In this document: positions 46,703 through 56,324 of the stretch, piece by piece
How the letters are laid out: every line of letters starts with the position of its first letter
How positions within the stretch are numbered: position 1 is the first letter of the stretch
From: Lachnoclostridium phytofermentans
GTDB lineage: Bacteria > Bacillota > Clostridia > Lachnospirales > Lachnospiraceae
DNA: 64,000 nucleotides
Reading direction: 5' to 3'
Assembly (NCBI RefSeq): GCF_000733755.1
Contig: NZ_JPOF01000008.1
Coordinates: 124,001-188,000 of the forward strand
The notes under the pieces: generated by a model
Seen by the model: the letters and a program-made list of their open reading frames with translations, nothing else
Databases searched by the model: none
Told to the model about the DNA's origin: nothing
Made by a program: the position numbers and the translations under genes

Positions 46703-47395
46703 ATGAAAGAAATCATAAGTAATTCTTTATTCTTTGGGGTTGGTATAAGCCTACTTGGGTATGAAATTGGTTTACTCTTAAAAAAGAAATGGAAACTAGC
46801 AATATTTAATCCGCTGCTGATATCAATAATATTTGTAATTGGTATGCTTTCCGTATTTGATATTGGCTATGAGACTTACGAAGAAGGGGCAAAATACCTT
46901 AGCTATCTTCTAACACCAGCAACAGTCTGTCTTGCAATTCCTTTATACGAACAAATGGAGTTACTAAAACAGCATAAAAAGGCCATTTTCATCGGAATAA
47001 TCTCAGGGGTATTAACTAGCCTTGTTAGCGTTTTACTATTATGTGCGTTATTTCAATTTACTCATGAGCAATATGTAACGTTACTTCCAAAGTCTATTAC
47101 AACTGCAATTGGTATGGGCGTATCAAAGGAGCTTGGAGGAATCGTAACGATAACAGTAGCGGTGATAATAATCACTGGAGTACTTGGAAACATGATTGCC
47201 GAAACGGTATGTAAAGTGTTTCGTATAACGCATCCAGTCGCTAAAGGAATTGCTATTGGCACTTCTGCACATGCAGTTGGAACAGCGAAGGCACTTGAGA
47301 TGGGAGAAATCGAAGGGGCAATGAGTAGCCTTTCTATTGCTGTGTCTGGTTTATTAACAGTAATTGGAGCCTCCATCTTTACGAATTTTATGTAA
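46703..47395 (+). CDS. lrgB: LrgB family membrane protein
   Basis: A 230-residue protein with several spans and the family motifs LLTPATVCLAIPLYEQ, LPKSITTAIGMGVSKELGG and GIAIGTSAHAVGTAKALEMG. It works with LrgA as an antiholin-like or transport pair. The next gene, a GntR regulator, overlaps or follows directly and may control the pair. Confidence 0.93.
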   Translation: MKEIISNSLFFGVGISLLGYEIGLLLKKKWKLAIFNPLLISIIFVIGMLSVFDIGYETYEEGAKYLSYLLTPATVCLAIPLYEQMELLKQHKKAIFIGIISGVLTSLVSVLLLCALFQFTHEQYVTLLPKSITTAIGMGVSKELGGIVTITVAVIIITGVLGNMIAETVCKVFRITHPVAKGIAIGTSAHAVGTAKALEMGEIEGAMSSLSIAVSGLLTVIGASIFTNFM

Positions 47396-47422
47396 TTGAA
47401 AGCGAGAGTTAAGGGTTATTAT

Positions 47423-48109
47423 ATGAATATAGAAAATAAAACATATCAAAATGTGATTCATTATATTAAAGATCTGGTAAAAACAGAGACGTTAAAGGAG
47501 GGAGATAGACTCCCTACGGAACGTAAGATGTCACTTGATTTAAATATGAGTAGAAATTCCATAAGGGAAGCCTTACGAACGATGGAAACGTTGGGATTAA
47601 TAGAGAGTAAGCAAGGTTCAGGAAATTATTTGAAAAGCTCGGTAGGAAAAGCTTTTACAGAAACCTTAACGATGATGTTATACATGAAAAAAATTAATTA
47701 CATTGAGATCAATCAGGTACGTTGTGCGGTGGAAATTCAAGCTTTTTGTAGTGTGATACAGGATATAAAGGAAGAGCAGCTAAAAAAGCTGATGGATCGA
47801 CTGATTGCCTTGGAAGCTGCGACGAGAGAGGATGAGAGCAGATACGATAAAGAATTTCATCATGAATTAATTGCTATGACAAAAAATCCACTTATGATTG
47901 GTATTATGGAAGCGTTAGCAGACGCATTTGAGGATGGAATTTCATATAATTTAAATCATATGAAGGAGGAAGAACGCCAATATCAAAGAGAATGTCATAG
48001 AATGATAATGGAAGGACTGGAAAGTAAAAATCTTAAGAAGGGTCTTAGTGGAATAAAAAATCACTATGATTTCATAGACCAGGCTCTGCGTAACAACGTC
48101 CTTTCATAA
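47423..48109 (+). CDS. GntR/FadR-type transcriptional regulator
   Basis: A 228-residue regulator with an N-terminal winged helix (GDRLPTERKMSLDLNMSRNS, IREALRTMETLGLIESKQGS) and a C-terminal FCD ligand domain with possible metal ligands (EFHHELIAM, ECHRMIMEGL). The ATG at 47423 is preferred to a TTG at 47396, which abuts lrgB. Being directly after lrgAB it probably regulates them; the effector could be a small carboxylate, as often for FCD proteins. Confidence 0.85.
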   Translation: MNIENKTYQNVIHYIKDLVKTETLKEGDRLPTERKMSLDLNMSRNSIREALRTMETLGLIESKQGSGNYLKSSVGKAFTETLTMMLYMKKINYIEINQVRCAVEIQAFCSVIQDIKEEQLKKLMDRLIALEAATREDESRYDKEFHHELIAMTKNPLMIGIMEALADAFEDGISYNLNHMKEEERQYQRECHRMIMEGLESKNLKKGLSGIKNHYDFIDQALRNNVLS

Positions 48110-48112
48110 TTG

Positions 48113-48778
48113 TTACACAATAGTCTTATTTTCTTTCTCTGCAAATCGCACCATGCAATATTGCTTTAAATCAAAGTGTTTTTCAATTATTTCATACAAA
48201 GTAAAGCCAAAATGCTCATACATTGCAACATTTCGTTCGTTATGAGTTTCTAGGGAAAGCTCTAAACCAAACTCATCAGCATAGCGTATTACTTCTTTCA
48301 TCATTTTGGAGGTAAGACCATGATGTTGCGCAGAGGGGCGTACGGCAAGATAGATAATATGCATTCGTTTGGTTTGCTCTATGTCATCCGTCCATTTAGA
48401 ATTTAAATAATCCTTTCCAAGATAAAAATTCCATAGTGTCTTTAAAGAGGGATCTTCTTTAATCAGATAACCTTCTGTTTTTATGGATGCTATAAATTCA
48501 TCGATATAATAACGTAGGGTGTTATAATGTTCCGACTCATCTGAGACAATAATAAGCCCATTAATATCTTCACTATCTGCATAGAATTCACAGGAATTGA
48601 AAAACTCCTCTAAGTCACATTTAAAAAGTTCTGGCATCAATTTTTTCCTAGTTTCTTCCTTCGGAATTAAATTTGCGTATAAAGGATCATTAAGAAAACA
48701 TTCTGATAATAATTGTTCTAATTTTTCAAAATCTTTTTTTTCGATACGGTATAATTGATCGGTATACAACGGATTCAC
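48113..48778 (-). CDS. GNAT family N-acetyltransferase
   Basis: A 221-residue acetyltransferase on the minus strand, converging on the GntR gene (3 bp apart). The acetyl-CoA site reads IIYLAVRPSAQHHGLTSKMM (V-x-P-x-x-Q-x-x-G), followed by LELSLETHNERNVAMYEHFG, the usual strand and YxxxGF end. Substrate unknown. No common terminator is seen between the two stops. Confidence 0.82.
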   Translation of the reverse strand: MNPLYTDQLYRIEKKDFEKLEQLLSECFLNDPLYANLIPKEETRKKLMPELFKCDLEEFFNSCEFYADSEDINGLIIVSDESEHYNTLRYYIDEFIASIKTEGYLIKEDPSLKTLWNFYLGKDYLNSKWTDDIEQTKRMHIIYLAVRPSAQHHGLTSKMMKEVIRYADEFGLELSLETHNERNVAMYEHFGFTLYEIIEKHFDLKQYCMVRFAEKENKTIV

Positions 48779-48940
48779 TCACCTTTGGTATGTATTCATG
48801 TTGAAATCATACATCAAAAGGCTTAGATTTTCAAGATTAAATACAGAATATCATAGGATCATAGAATATCATGGAGCGACATGATATTCGTAAATTGTGA
48901 AAAAATGAAAGGATAAATAAAGATAGAGTACTTTATCTAT

Positions 48941-48969
48941 TTTACAGTTAATGGGATTCATGCTAAAAT
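48941..48969 (+). promoter_or_regulatory. Promoter of the PfkB kinase-helicase pair
   Basis: TTTACA, exactly 17 nt, then TAAAAT, 56 bp before the chosen start of the kinase gene. Confidence 0.55.
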
Positions 48970-49024
48970 ATTAGATAGTTTATTGTAACAATCAAAAGAA
49001 TTATTTATGAGAATAGGAGTTCAT

Positions 49025-49963
49025 ATGGGGATGTTTGATGTTTATTTATATGGTATGGTGGTAGCAACGAATAGCTTTTTATTAGCAGGTGCTTATCCTA
49101 AACCTGATACCTATGGGGAAATTAAAATGAAACATAAACTACCAGGGGGTGAAACAGGAACCTGTGCTACGGTATTAAGTTCTCTTGGATGTACCGTATT
49201 AATGGATGGAAATCATATGGGAAGTAATGTTTTTCCTGTAATTAAGGCTTTTTATCAAGGGACTAAGGTTGATATATCTAGATTAACCCACGATATCACT
49301 TATGACGGATTAGAGGATTATGTTATTATCGATAAAGATACTAGAACACCATTTGGAATGTTTGGAAGTTTCTGTTCTGATTCAGTAAAGCGATGGAATA
49401 AACCTAGGTTAGAAGATATTTTAGCTGCTAGGGTGGTCGGATTGGATCCTTTCTTTGGTGAGGAAGCTGAATTTGTTGCAAAAGTTTGTATGGAGTATAA
49501 GATACCGTATGTTACCATTGATTGTAAATATGACAGTCTAATTCATAAGAATGCGAACGTTACAATAATATCAGGGGAGTTCTTTGGCTATACTTATACT
49601 GGTGAAGTAGACAAAGAAGAATTATTTGAACAGTACATAACTAACGGGAATGGATTAGTAATTTTCACTAGAGGCTCAAAGGAAATCTGGTATGGAAGAA
49701 AGAAAACTGGGAAAAAAGTTTTAAAGCCATATGAGGTGTTAGTAGAGAGTACCTTAGGAGCAGGGGATACTTTTAAAGCAGGATGTGTTTATGCCCTACT
49801 AAAGGGTATGGAAGATGAGGATTTGGTACGTTTTGCAAATGCCTGTGCGGCAGTAGCATGTACAAGATTTCCATTACCTACAAATCCACCAACACTTAGT
49901 GAAGTTATGGCTTTAGTAGGAGGAAAGATTACAGATGACAATCGATTCAATGGAGATGTTTGA
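49025..49963 (+). CDS. PfkB-family carbohydrate kinase
   Basis: A 312-residue ribokinase-fold kinase with PGGETGTCATVLSSLG near the N-terminus and the anion-hole/catalytic motif STLGAGDTFKAGCVYALLKG near residue 245. The ATG at 49025 follows ATAGGAG; an ATG at 49007 is also in frame. The sugar (ribose, fructose phosphate, nucleoside or other) cannot be told. Its end overlaps the helicase start by 29 bp. Confidence 0.83.
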   Translation: MGMFDVYLYGMVVATNSFLLAGAYPKPDTYGEIKMKHKLPGGETGTCATVLSSLGCTVLMDGNHMGSNVFPVIKAFYQGTKVDISRLTHDITYDGLEDYVIIDKDTRTPFGMFGSFCSDSVKRWNKPRLEDILAARVVGLDPFFGEEAEFVAKVCMEYKIPYVTIDCKYDSLIHKNANVTIISGEFFGYTYTGEVDKEELFEQYITNGNGLVIFTRGSKEIWYGRKKTGKKVLKPYEVLVESTLGAGDTFKAGCVYALLKGMEDEDLVRFANACAAVACTRFPLPTNPPTLSEVMALVGGKITDDNRFNGDV

Positions 49964-52900
49964 GCCTGTCACATCGAGGTGGTTTAAGAATACACTTGGT
50001 GAACCAACGATTGTACAGAAAGAAGCATGGAGAAGTATAGCAGATGGATTTGATACGCTGGTATCTGCCCCAACAGGTACTGGTAAGACTCTATCCGCAT
50101 TTTTAGTATATATTGATCAGCTAATGCGATTAGCAAGAGAAGAAAAATTAAAAGAAGAGCTCTACGTCATCTATGTATCACCACTAAAGTCACTAGCGGG
50201 TGATATTAAAGAGAATTTAAAGAAACCCCTGCATGGAATCTTAGGGGAGGTTATAAAACAAAACAGAGAAGATAACATTATTACACAAGATAATGAAGAT
50301 GAATTCATCAGACAAGACAAAGATGGAATTATCAAAGAAGATAACAGAGAGGAAAGAGGGAATAAAAAAGAATATCTGCTGCTGAATGAATCAAAGAATC
50401 TAAGCGTTAATGGAACACAGCCAAGCAAGCAAAATTCAAAAATTCCTAGTATATCGGTTGCGATACGTACCGGTGACACCACACCGCAAGAGCGAAGACA
50501 GATGATAAAGCATCCGCCTCATATACTTATCACAACACCTGAATCACTTTATCTGCTTCTAACTAGTAAATCGGGGCAGGGTATAATAAAAACAGCGAAA
50601 GTTGTTATTATTGATGAGTTACACGCTCTCATTGATTCCAAACGTGGTGCGCATCTGATGCTATCCATTGCTAGGCTTGATAAGTTATGTGGGAAACCAC
50701 TACAGCGTATAGGATTATCTGCTACGATTGAACCATTAGACCTTGCTGCAAATTATCTTTCACCGGGGCCAGCAAAAATTGTTGCTCCTAAGATGACGAA
50801 GAAAGTAAAGTTTTTAATTACTAGTCCCTTGTCGGAAGAAGTTGGTATACGTAAGACGCCTGTTTGGGAGGAAATAGCTGCTATTATCTATGATTCCTGT
50901 CGTAAAGTACGTAGCGTTATTGCTTTTGTGGAAGGAAGAAGATTTGCAGAAAAACTGGCTTACTATGTAAATCAGCTCGGTGGAGATGGGTTTGCTAGAA
51001 CACATCATGGAAGTCTATCAAAGGAACAAAGATTAGAAGTAGAGCAATCGTTAAGAGATGGGAAATTAAGACTCCTTTGCGCAACCTCCTCCATGGAACT
51101 TGGAATTGATGTTGGAGAGATTGATGAAGTATTTCAAATAGGATGCCCTATGTCCATATCAAGCACGATGCAGAGATTAGGACGTGCTGGACATAATCCT
51201 GATAGAGTAAGTGTGATGCAGATGTTTCCAAGAGCACCAATTGAGGGGCTTTATTGTGGACTTACCGCAGAGGTCGCAAGACAAGGTAAGGTAGAATATG
51301 CCAAACCACCTAGAATGTGTTTTGATATACTTGCACAACATCTTGTTTCTATGGCAACAGGAGATGGGTATCAGGTACAGGAGGTACTTGAGATTTTACC
51401 ACGAGCTTACCCATTTAAGGATATAAATATTGAGGATGTTCGTGATGTTTTAAAAATGTTAGCTGGAGATTATGAGCATGAAAGGGAGATTCCAGTCAGA
51501 CCAAGGATTCTTTACGATAGAATTCATGACAGGGTGGAAGGTGACCCATACAGTCGAATGCTAGCTGTTTCTACAGGAGGAACGATTCCTGACAAAGGGT
51601 TATATCAAGTGAAAAGTGAAGAAGGTGTAAAGCTTGGTGAACTTGATGAGGAATTTGTCTATGAATCAAGGGTAGGGGAAAAGTTTTTACTTGGAACTTT
51701 TGGATGGAAGATAGTAAACATACAAAAAGATGCAGTAATTGTAGCACCTGCATCCTCAGGAAATGCAAAACTTCCTTTCTGGAAGGGTGAGAAAAAAGGA
51801 AGAGGACTTAAAACAGGTTTGGCTTTTGGTGAACTACTTCGAAAGCTTTCTAGGGCCAATGAGGCAGGTAGCTTATTAGAGGACTTAAAAGCATTTGGAT
51901 TGGATCAGGCAGCATCGACGGGAGCTTATGAATTTATTCAGCGTCAGTTAAAAGCAACCGGGTGTCTTCCGAATGATAAAACTATTCTCATTGAACATTT
52001 TAAAGATGAAGCAGGTTGTTTTCAGATGATGGTACATTCTGTATTTGGAAGAGAAGTGAATGAACCACTTGCTATATTAATTCAGGAAGCTGCGAGCATG
52101 TCATTACAAAGAGTAATCAATTATGTGGCAGACGATGATGGTTTTTTACTATTTCCTTATGATGGACAGCCTTTACCAGAAGGTTTGCTGACTATGATAT
52201 CACCAAGTACATTGCGGGGAGTACTGGAAGCGAAATTAATTGCGACACCACTGTTTCAGATTTCTTTCCGTTATAATATGGGCAGAGCAATGATGATGGG
52301 AGTCCGAAAAAGCGGAAGACAGCCACTCTGGGTACAACGAATGCGTTGCGCACAGATGCTTGATTCTATCTTGTCCTATGGAAATCATCCAATCATTAGA
52401 GAAACGAAGCGAGAGTGCTTGGAAGATATCTGGAATCTTCCAGGGCTTGAGTATGTGATTCATGGAATTTTATCTAATTCGATTGAAATAAGAGAGATGT
52501 TCTTAGAATTTCCATCTCCTATGTCACTTCCTTTTCGAAGACAAACCGAAGGAGCCATGATGTATGATTATGCTCCATCGACTATGGGAATATTAGATGC
52601 ATCAAGGAAAGCCTTAGAGCAGGCAAATAACTTGCAACCAGAACAAAAGATGATAGAAGAAGTATCAAAGAGAGTAAAATTGCCAGAGAATAAACAAGAA
52701 CTTCATACTCTTTTAATGATAGAAGGAGATATGATAGCAGGGGAACTGGAGATACCAATTGACTGGTTATTAAGTTTAGTAGAGGAAGGCTTTGCTTGCT
52801 ATATTGAACCGGGGTTGTGGATTGCAACGGAGCAGATTAAACTATATGAAGATGCTTTGGTTCAAAGAGAAAATAAAGCTTGTCAGCAGATTCTTAGACG

Positions 52901-54230
52901 AACGCTACGATATCGTGGTGGACAGACTGCAAAGCAGCTTATGGAGCGTTATTATATACCGGAAGAAGTAATACTTACGAATCTATCTGCATTATGTGAA
53001 CAAGGAGCAATAGTAAAACAAGGAGAATATTATTATCATTCAACTCTTTATGAAAAGGCACTAAAGCTAACAGTATATGAAAGAAGAGAACAGATAAAAA
53101 CTCTGCCCAAAGAGCGTTTCGCAGCACTTCTCGCTGGAAAGACCGCTATCGCAGCATCACCGAAAGAGCAGCTTAGTAAGGTATTGGATCAATTTGCTGG
53201 TCAGGTAATCCAACCGTCTTTCTTAGAAACTGTACTGTTACCAGCAAGAGTTGCGAAATATAGACCTGATTTGTTGGATTCTCTGTTATCCCAAGGTAAT
53301 TTCCAGTATAGAGTAACAAAGGAAGGGATTAGTTTTCATTATAGTGAAGATATTGATTGGGAGGCTTTACTTCCTACAGTTGATATACCTTTAGAAGAAA
53401 CGGAACAAATGCTCTATGAAGCCTTACAGAAAAGAGGTGCGAGTTTCTTAAATAGTCTAACTTCACTGCTTTCTGGCAAATCCCCTTATGAGGCAATTCT
53501 CTCCTTACTAGAGAAGGGACTTGTCTGTGCAGATAGTTTTGTATCAGTTAGAATGTGGTTAAATAAGGAGAAGCTTAAGAAAGGCAATGTAAGACAGCTA
53601 GTGAACGCTAGGGTTATGGTTATGACTTCTGGAAGGTTTGAAGTTGCCAGACCATTTAAGGATGTGGCGATTGAGCAAACTTTGGAGCGATTATTTGACC
53701 AGGTTGTAATCGTGTGTAAAGAGACGGTAAGAGGGATTTCCTGGGCGGATGCACTAAAGGAACTTAGTGTCTGGGAATATACCAAAAGGGCGAGAAGAGG
53801 GTATTTTGTAGAAGGGCTCTCAGGGATACAATTTATCCGTGAAAAAGATTTTATATCTACAATGTATACGCTAGAGCACCCCAAAAAAGAAATCCTATGG
53901 TTATCTGCAATAGATCCATATCAAATCTGGGGAAAATACCTTTCTTATGAAAAAGATCGTTCCTTTGTACAAGTAGCAGGTACCATAGTTGCATTATCGC
54001 AAGGAGTACCAATTGCGGTGTTTGAACGTCAAGGAAAAGCACTGAAGGTATTTGAGCTTGAGGAATTAAAAAGTGCTTTGGAATTATTTGTTCTTGACTT
54101 TGAACGAAAATGTTTTTATCCGAGTACGAACAGATTAGTTATTAAAGAGTTTCCAAAAGAGGCAGAAGAAGCGCTGTCTTTGGTAGGATTTAAGAAAGAA
54201 ATCGCGGATTACGTATTATATCGGAAGTAA
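49935..54230 (+). CDS. lhr: Lhr-type large DEAD/DEAH helicase
   Basis: A 1431-residue helicase. Motif I APTGTGKT near residue 46, Ia VSPLKSLAGD, II IIDELHAL, III GLSATI, then VRSVIAFVEGRR, ATSSMELGIDVGEI and QRLGRAGH (motif VI). The C-terminal two thirds are the Lhr-specific region. Between Ia and Ib there is an acidic low-complexity insert (roughly residues 100-170, rich in N, D, E, K). AGGAGG is 11 nt before the ATG, inside the kinase gene. Lhr proteins unwind RNA:DNA hybrids and are linked to DNA repair. Confidence 0.9.
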   Translation: MTIDSMEMFEPVTSRWFKNTLGEPTIVQKEAWRSIADGFDTLVSAPTGTGKTLSAFLVYIDQLMRLAREEKLKEELYVIYVSPLKSLAGDIKENLKKPLHGILGEVIKQNREDNIITQDNEDEFIRQDKDGIIKEDNREERGNKKEYLLLNESKNLSVNGTQPSKQNSKIPSISVAIRTGDTTPQERRQMIKHPPHILITTPESLYLLLTSKSGQGIIKTAKVVIIDELHALIDSKRGAHLMLSIARLDKLCGKPLQRIGLSATIEPLDLAANYLSPGPAKIVAPKMTKKVKFLITSPLSEEVGIRKTPVWEEIAAIIYDSCRKVRSVIAFVEGRRFAEKLAYYVNQLGGDGFARTHHGSLSKEQRLEVEQSLRDGKLRLLCATSSMELGIDVGEIDEVFQIGCPMSISSTMQRLGRAGHNPDRVSVMQMFPRAPIEGLYCGLTAEVARQGKVEYAKPPRMCFDILAQHLVSMATGDGYQVQEVLEILPRAYPFKDINIEDVRDVLKMLAGDYEHEREIPVRPRILYDRIHDRVEGDPYSRMLAVSTGGTIPDKGLYQVKSEEGVKLGELDEEFVYESRVGEKFLLGTFGWKIVNIQKDAVIVAPASSGNAKLPFWKGEKKGRGLKTGLAFGELLRKLSRANEAGSLLEDLKAFGLDQAASTGAYEFIQRQLKATGCLPNDKTILIEHFKDEAGCFQMMVHSVFGREVNEPLAILIQEAASMSLQRVINYVADDDGFLLFPYDGQPLPEGLLTMISPSTLRGVLEAKLIATPLFQISFRYNMGRAMMMGVRKSGRQPLWVQRMRCAQMLDSILSYGNHPIIRETKRECLEDIWNLPGLEYVIHGILSNSIEIREMFLEFPSPMSLPFRRQTEGAMMYDYAPSTMGILDASRKALEQANNLQPEQKMIEEVSKRVKLPENKQELHTLLMIEGDMIAGELEIPIDWLLSLVEEGFACYIEPGLWIATEQIKLYEDALVQRENKACQQILRRTLRYRGGQTAKQLMERYYIPEEVILTNLSALCEQGAIVKQGEYYYHSTLYEKALKLTVYERREQIKTLPKERFAALLAGKTAIAASPKEQLSKVLDQFAGQVIQPSFLETVLLPARVAKYRPDLLDSLLSQGNFQYRVTKEGISFHYSEDIDWEALLPTVDIPLEETEQMLYEALQKRGASFLNSLTSLLSGKSPYEAILSLLEKGLVCADSFVSVRMWLNKEKLKKGNVRQLVNARVMVMTSGRFEVARPFKDVAIEQTLERLFDQVVIVCKETVRGISWADALKELSVWEYTKRARRGYFVEGLSGIQFIREKDFISTMYTLEHPKKEILWLSAIDPYQIWGKYLSYEKDRSFVQVAGTIVALSQGVPIAVFERQGKALKVFELEELKSALELFVLDFERKCFYPSTNRLVIKEFPKEAEEALSLVGFKKEIADYVLYRK

Positions 54231-54232
54231 AG

Positions 54233-54282
54233 AAGACCACAATCTGGATGATGAGTTGATTCATTGTCCAGATTGTGGTCTT
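54233..54282 (+). terminator. Strong terminator after the helicase
   Basis: AAGACCACAATCTGGA pairs perfectly with its complement (16 bp) around an 18-nt loop and ends in TTTT. It separates ordinary chromosome from the RHS array. Confidence 0.85.
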
Positions 54283-54465
54283 TTACGGTTTTTTATGTAT
54301 CATCTTTACAAATCAGGATGTGTAAAAAATTGTAAATTATAGTGCGAAAAAATAGAGTATGTGATAGAATGTTAATAATTGTAAAAACAATATTACTTAT
54401 TACATAAATCCAAGGTGGTTTTTTATCAATGTGTTACTTTTTTTATAATTGCAAAGACCTACTAG

Positions 54466-55275
54466 TATACTTATGACTCGTTAAACCGTTTAAAGAAGGT
54501 GCAAGAAACAACTGGTAACATCCTATCCTATGAATATGACAAGAGTGGAAATCGAACCATGGAATTGTCACAAAAAGGGTTGCATTTTATCCGAACCTCT
54601 TATGATTATGGCGAGCGTAATCGGCTTGCGAATTCCGTTACCCTTTCTCATACGGATGCTACTAAAAAAAGCGAGTACTCCATAACAGATTACTCCTACG
54701 ATAAGAATGGTAACCTGCTGCAGAAAAATACAGCATATGCGGAAAGCACAACCGAGGATCAATTAAAGGACTTGACGAAATTACCTAAATTCGGTATGAA
54801 GAAGATAAGTGAATTTAATTTAACCTCAAATGCTGGTTCGGTAGTGGGAGCAACGGAAGGAACAATTGCAGGAACAACGATAGGAACAGACTATCTTACC
54901 CGTTATTCCTATGATAATTTCAATAGTAGTTCATCGAAAGGCTCCAATATCCTCTATCAATATAATGCAGAGGACTATAGAATCCAAAAATCAGTGAATG
55001 GAGAAGTGATACGATATCTTTATGAGGCAGATCAGGTTATCTTAGAGTTGAATGATAATGGAGAAGAAATCGGTCGAAATGTATATGGCACGAACCTAAT
55101 ATACCGTGAAGCATTATCTGAAAATAGTACAGAAGCTTACTATTATTTGTATAATGCGCATGGTGATGTTACAGGACTTCTAAAGCAAAATGGAACCATA
55201 GCTGTTACATATTGTTATGATGCGTTTGGTAACCTATTATCAAAGCAGGGGCAAGCAAATAATAGCATACAATGA
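54466..55275 (+). pseudogene. RHS/YD-repeat protein, truncated C-terminal core (copy 1)
   Basis: The frame opens after a stop at 54463 with YTYDSLNRLKKVQETTGN and runs through YD repeats (SYEYDKSGNRTMEL, DYSYDKNGNLLQKN, YYLYNAHGDVTGLLKQNG, YCYDAFGNLLSKQG). The much larger N-terminal RHS shell is missing. At about 55270 a deletion of about 113 bp relative to the second copy (60941-61053) removes the conserved YYLNARYYD/RFLTED segment and shifts the frame. So this is a stranded toxin-delivery core, not a functional RHS protein. Confidence 0.8.
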
Positions 55276-55630
55276 TCCGTTAAGCTTGAATCGGTATACT
55301 TACTGTGCAAATAATCCGATACGGTATTATGATCCGACGGGACATAGATTAAAAGGTGATGAAGACCTTCTTAATATTCAGGGACTAGCAATGGTTGATT
55401 TTTATGCTAGTGAATGGAAGAAGTATCAGAAACTTGCAAAAGAAGTGAAAAATAAAGATCCAAATTTATATAATCAGTATAAAGATGCAATGTCTCAAGT
55501 AAAAGGTTTGGCTAACGACGTAAGAACCTCACAGCTTTTAATAAGGGAAATTCTATTCCTACAATTAATAAAAGTAATCAGAATCCAATTAACACTGGAA
55601 CTATTAATCAACAAAGTCAGAGCTAATTGA
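55276..55630 (+). pseudogene. RHS core end plus pre-toxin linker (copy 1)
   Basis: After the deletion the other frame continues with DPLSLNRYTYCANNPIRYYD and PTG, the RHS core terminus, followed by the linker YNQYKDAMSQVKGLANDVRT. A one-base loss in the CTTTT run near 55540 shifts it again; the intact reading would be SFNKGNSIPTINKSNQNPIN. The same linker is found in front of two other cassettes (57.7 and 59.2 kb), which shows that toxin ends were exchanged behind a constant linker. Confidence 0.75.
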
Positions 55631-55732
55631 GAGGCATTGGTTTTACGATTGATACATCAAAAACATCTGTGAGCAATGGTACATTTGCAGTGGAAAAATC
55701 TTCTGCTCTTATTATAACTCAATGGATGGGCA

Positions 55733-56293
55733 ATGATGGTACAAGGAGCTATATCTTATAATGAGAAAGGGAAATATTCTACGCAAGAAACAAGTGATTA
55801 TGGAACGAAATTAAACATAAGAAATTTTCTTGTGACTGGACCTAATTCAGGTTATAGAAGTTATCATTATCAAGTCGAAGCCTATTTAGATTGGGACAGA
55901 AGAGGGAAGCCTTATAATGCGGCAGAACCAAAGTTTACAGATAAACAGGGATGGACAGAATATGATAAAATATTTAATAAATTGGGAACTTTGCCAGCAA
56001 ATAAAAGTGGAGGCTGGAGTAATATTGATGATTCCTTGACTGATGAGGGAGGATATTTAGTTGGATATGGGAAAAGTAATCACGGAATCGGGGCAGCAGT
56101 AGACTTAAACTTTGGTTTGAAACAATATGCACCAATAGGTAAAGGGAGTCGTCATTGGGTTGAAGATTTCGGAAGGAATTATGGTTTTACAGGGCTTTAT
56201 AAAGATGGAAACTTATCGTATAGTGAAAAGAATGGGCAAGGTAATTTCAAGGAAACATGGCATTTAAACTATTTTGGACCTAATGTAAAATAA
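55733..56293 (+). CDS. M15/VanY-like D-Ala-D-Ala carboxypeptidase toxin domain
   Basis: A 186-residue frame with the zinc peptidase motifs of family M15: SGYRSYHYQ, SNHGIGAAVDLNFG (SxHxxGxAxD) and ETWHLNYFGP (ExxH-type WH). These give the two His, the Asp and the Glu needed. It is the C-terminal end of the broken RHS toxin: the linker frame upstream (GIGFTIDTSKTSVS) runs into it after a frameshift near 55750. It should cut peptidoglycan cross-peptides and so act outside the membrane. No signal peptide, so as it stands it is an orphan cassette; expression from the ATG at 55733 or 55736 is uncertain. Confidence 0.75.
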   Translation: MMVQGAISYNEKGKYSTQETSDYGTKLNIRNFLVTGPNSGYRSYHYQVEAYLDWDRRGKPYNAAEPKFTDKQGWTEYDKIFNKLGTLPANKSGGWSNIDDSLTDEGGYLVGYGKSNHGIGAAVDLNFGLKQYAPIGKGSRHWVEDFGRNYGFTGLYKDGNLSYSEKNGQGNFKETWHLNYFGPNVK

Positions 56294-56324
56294 AAATATT
56301 TATTTAGGATGAGGATGCGTAGAT

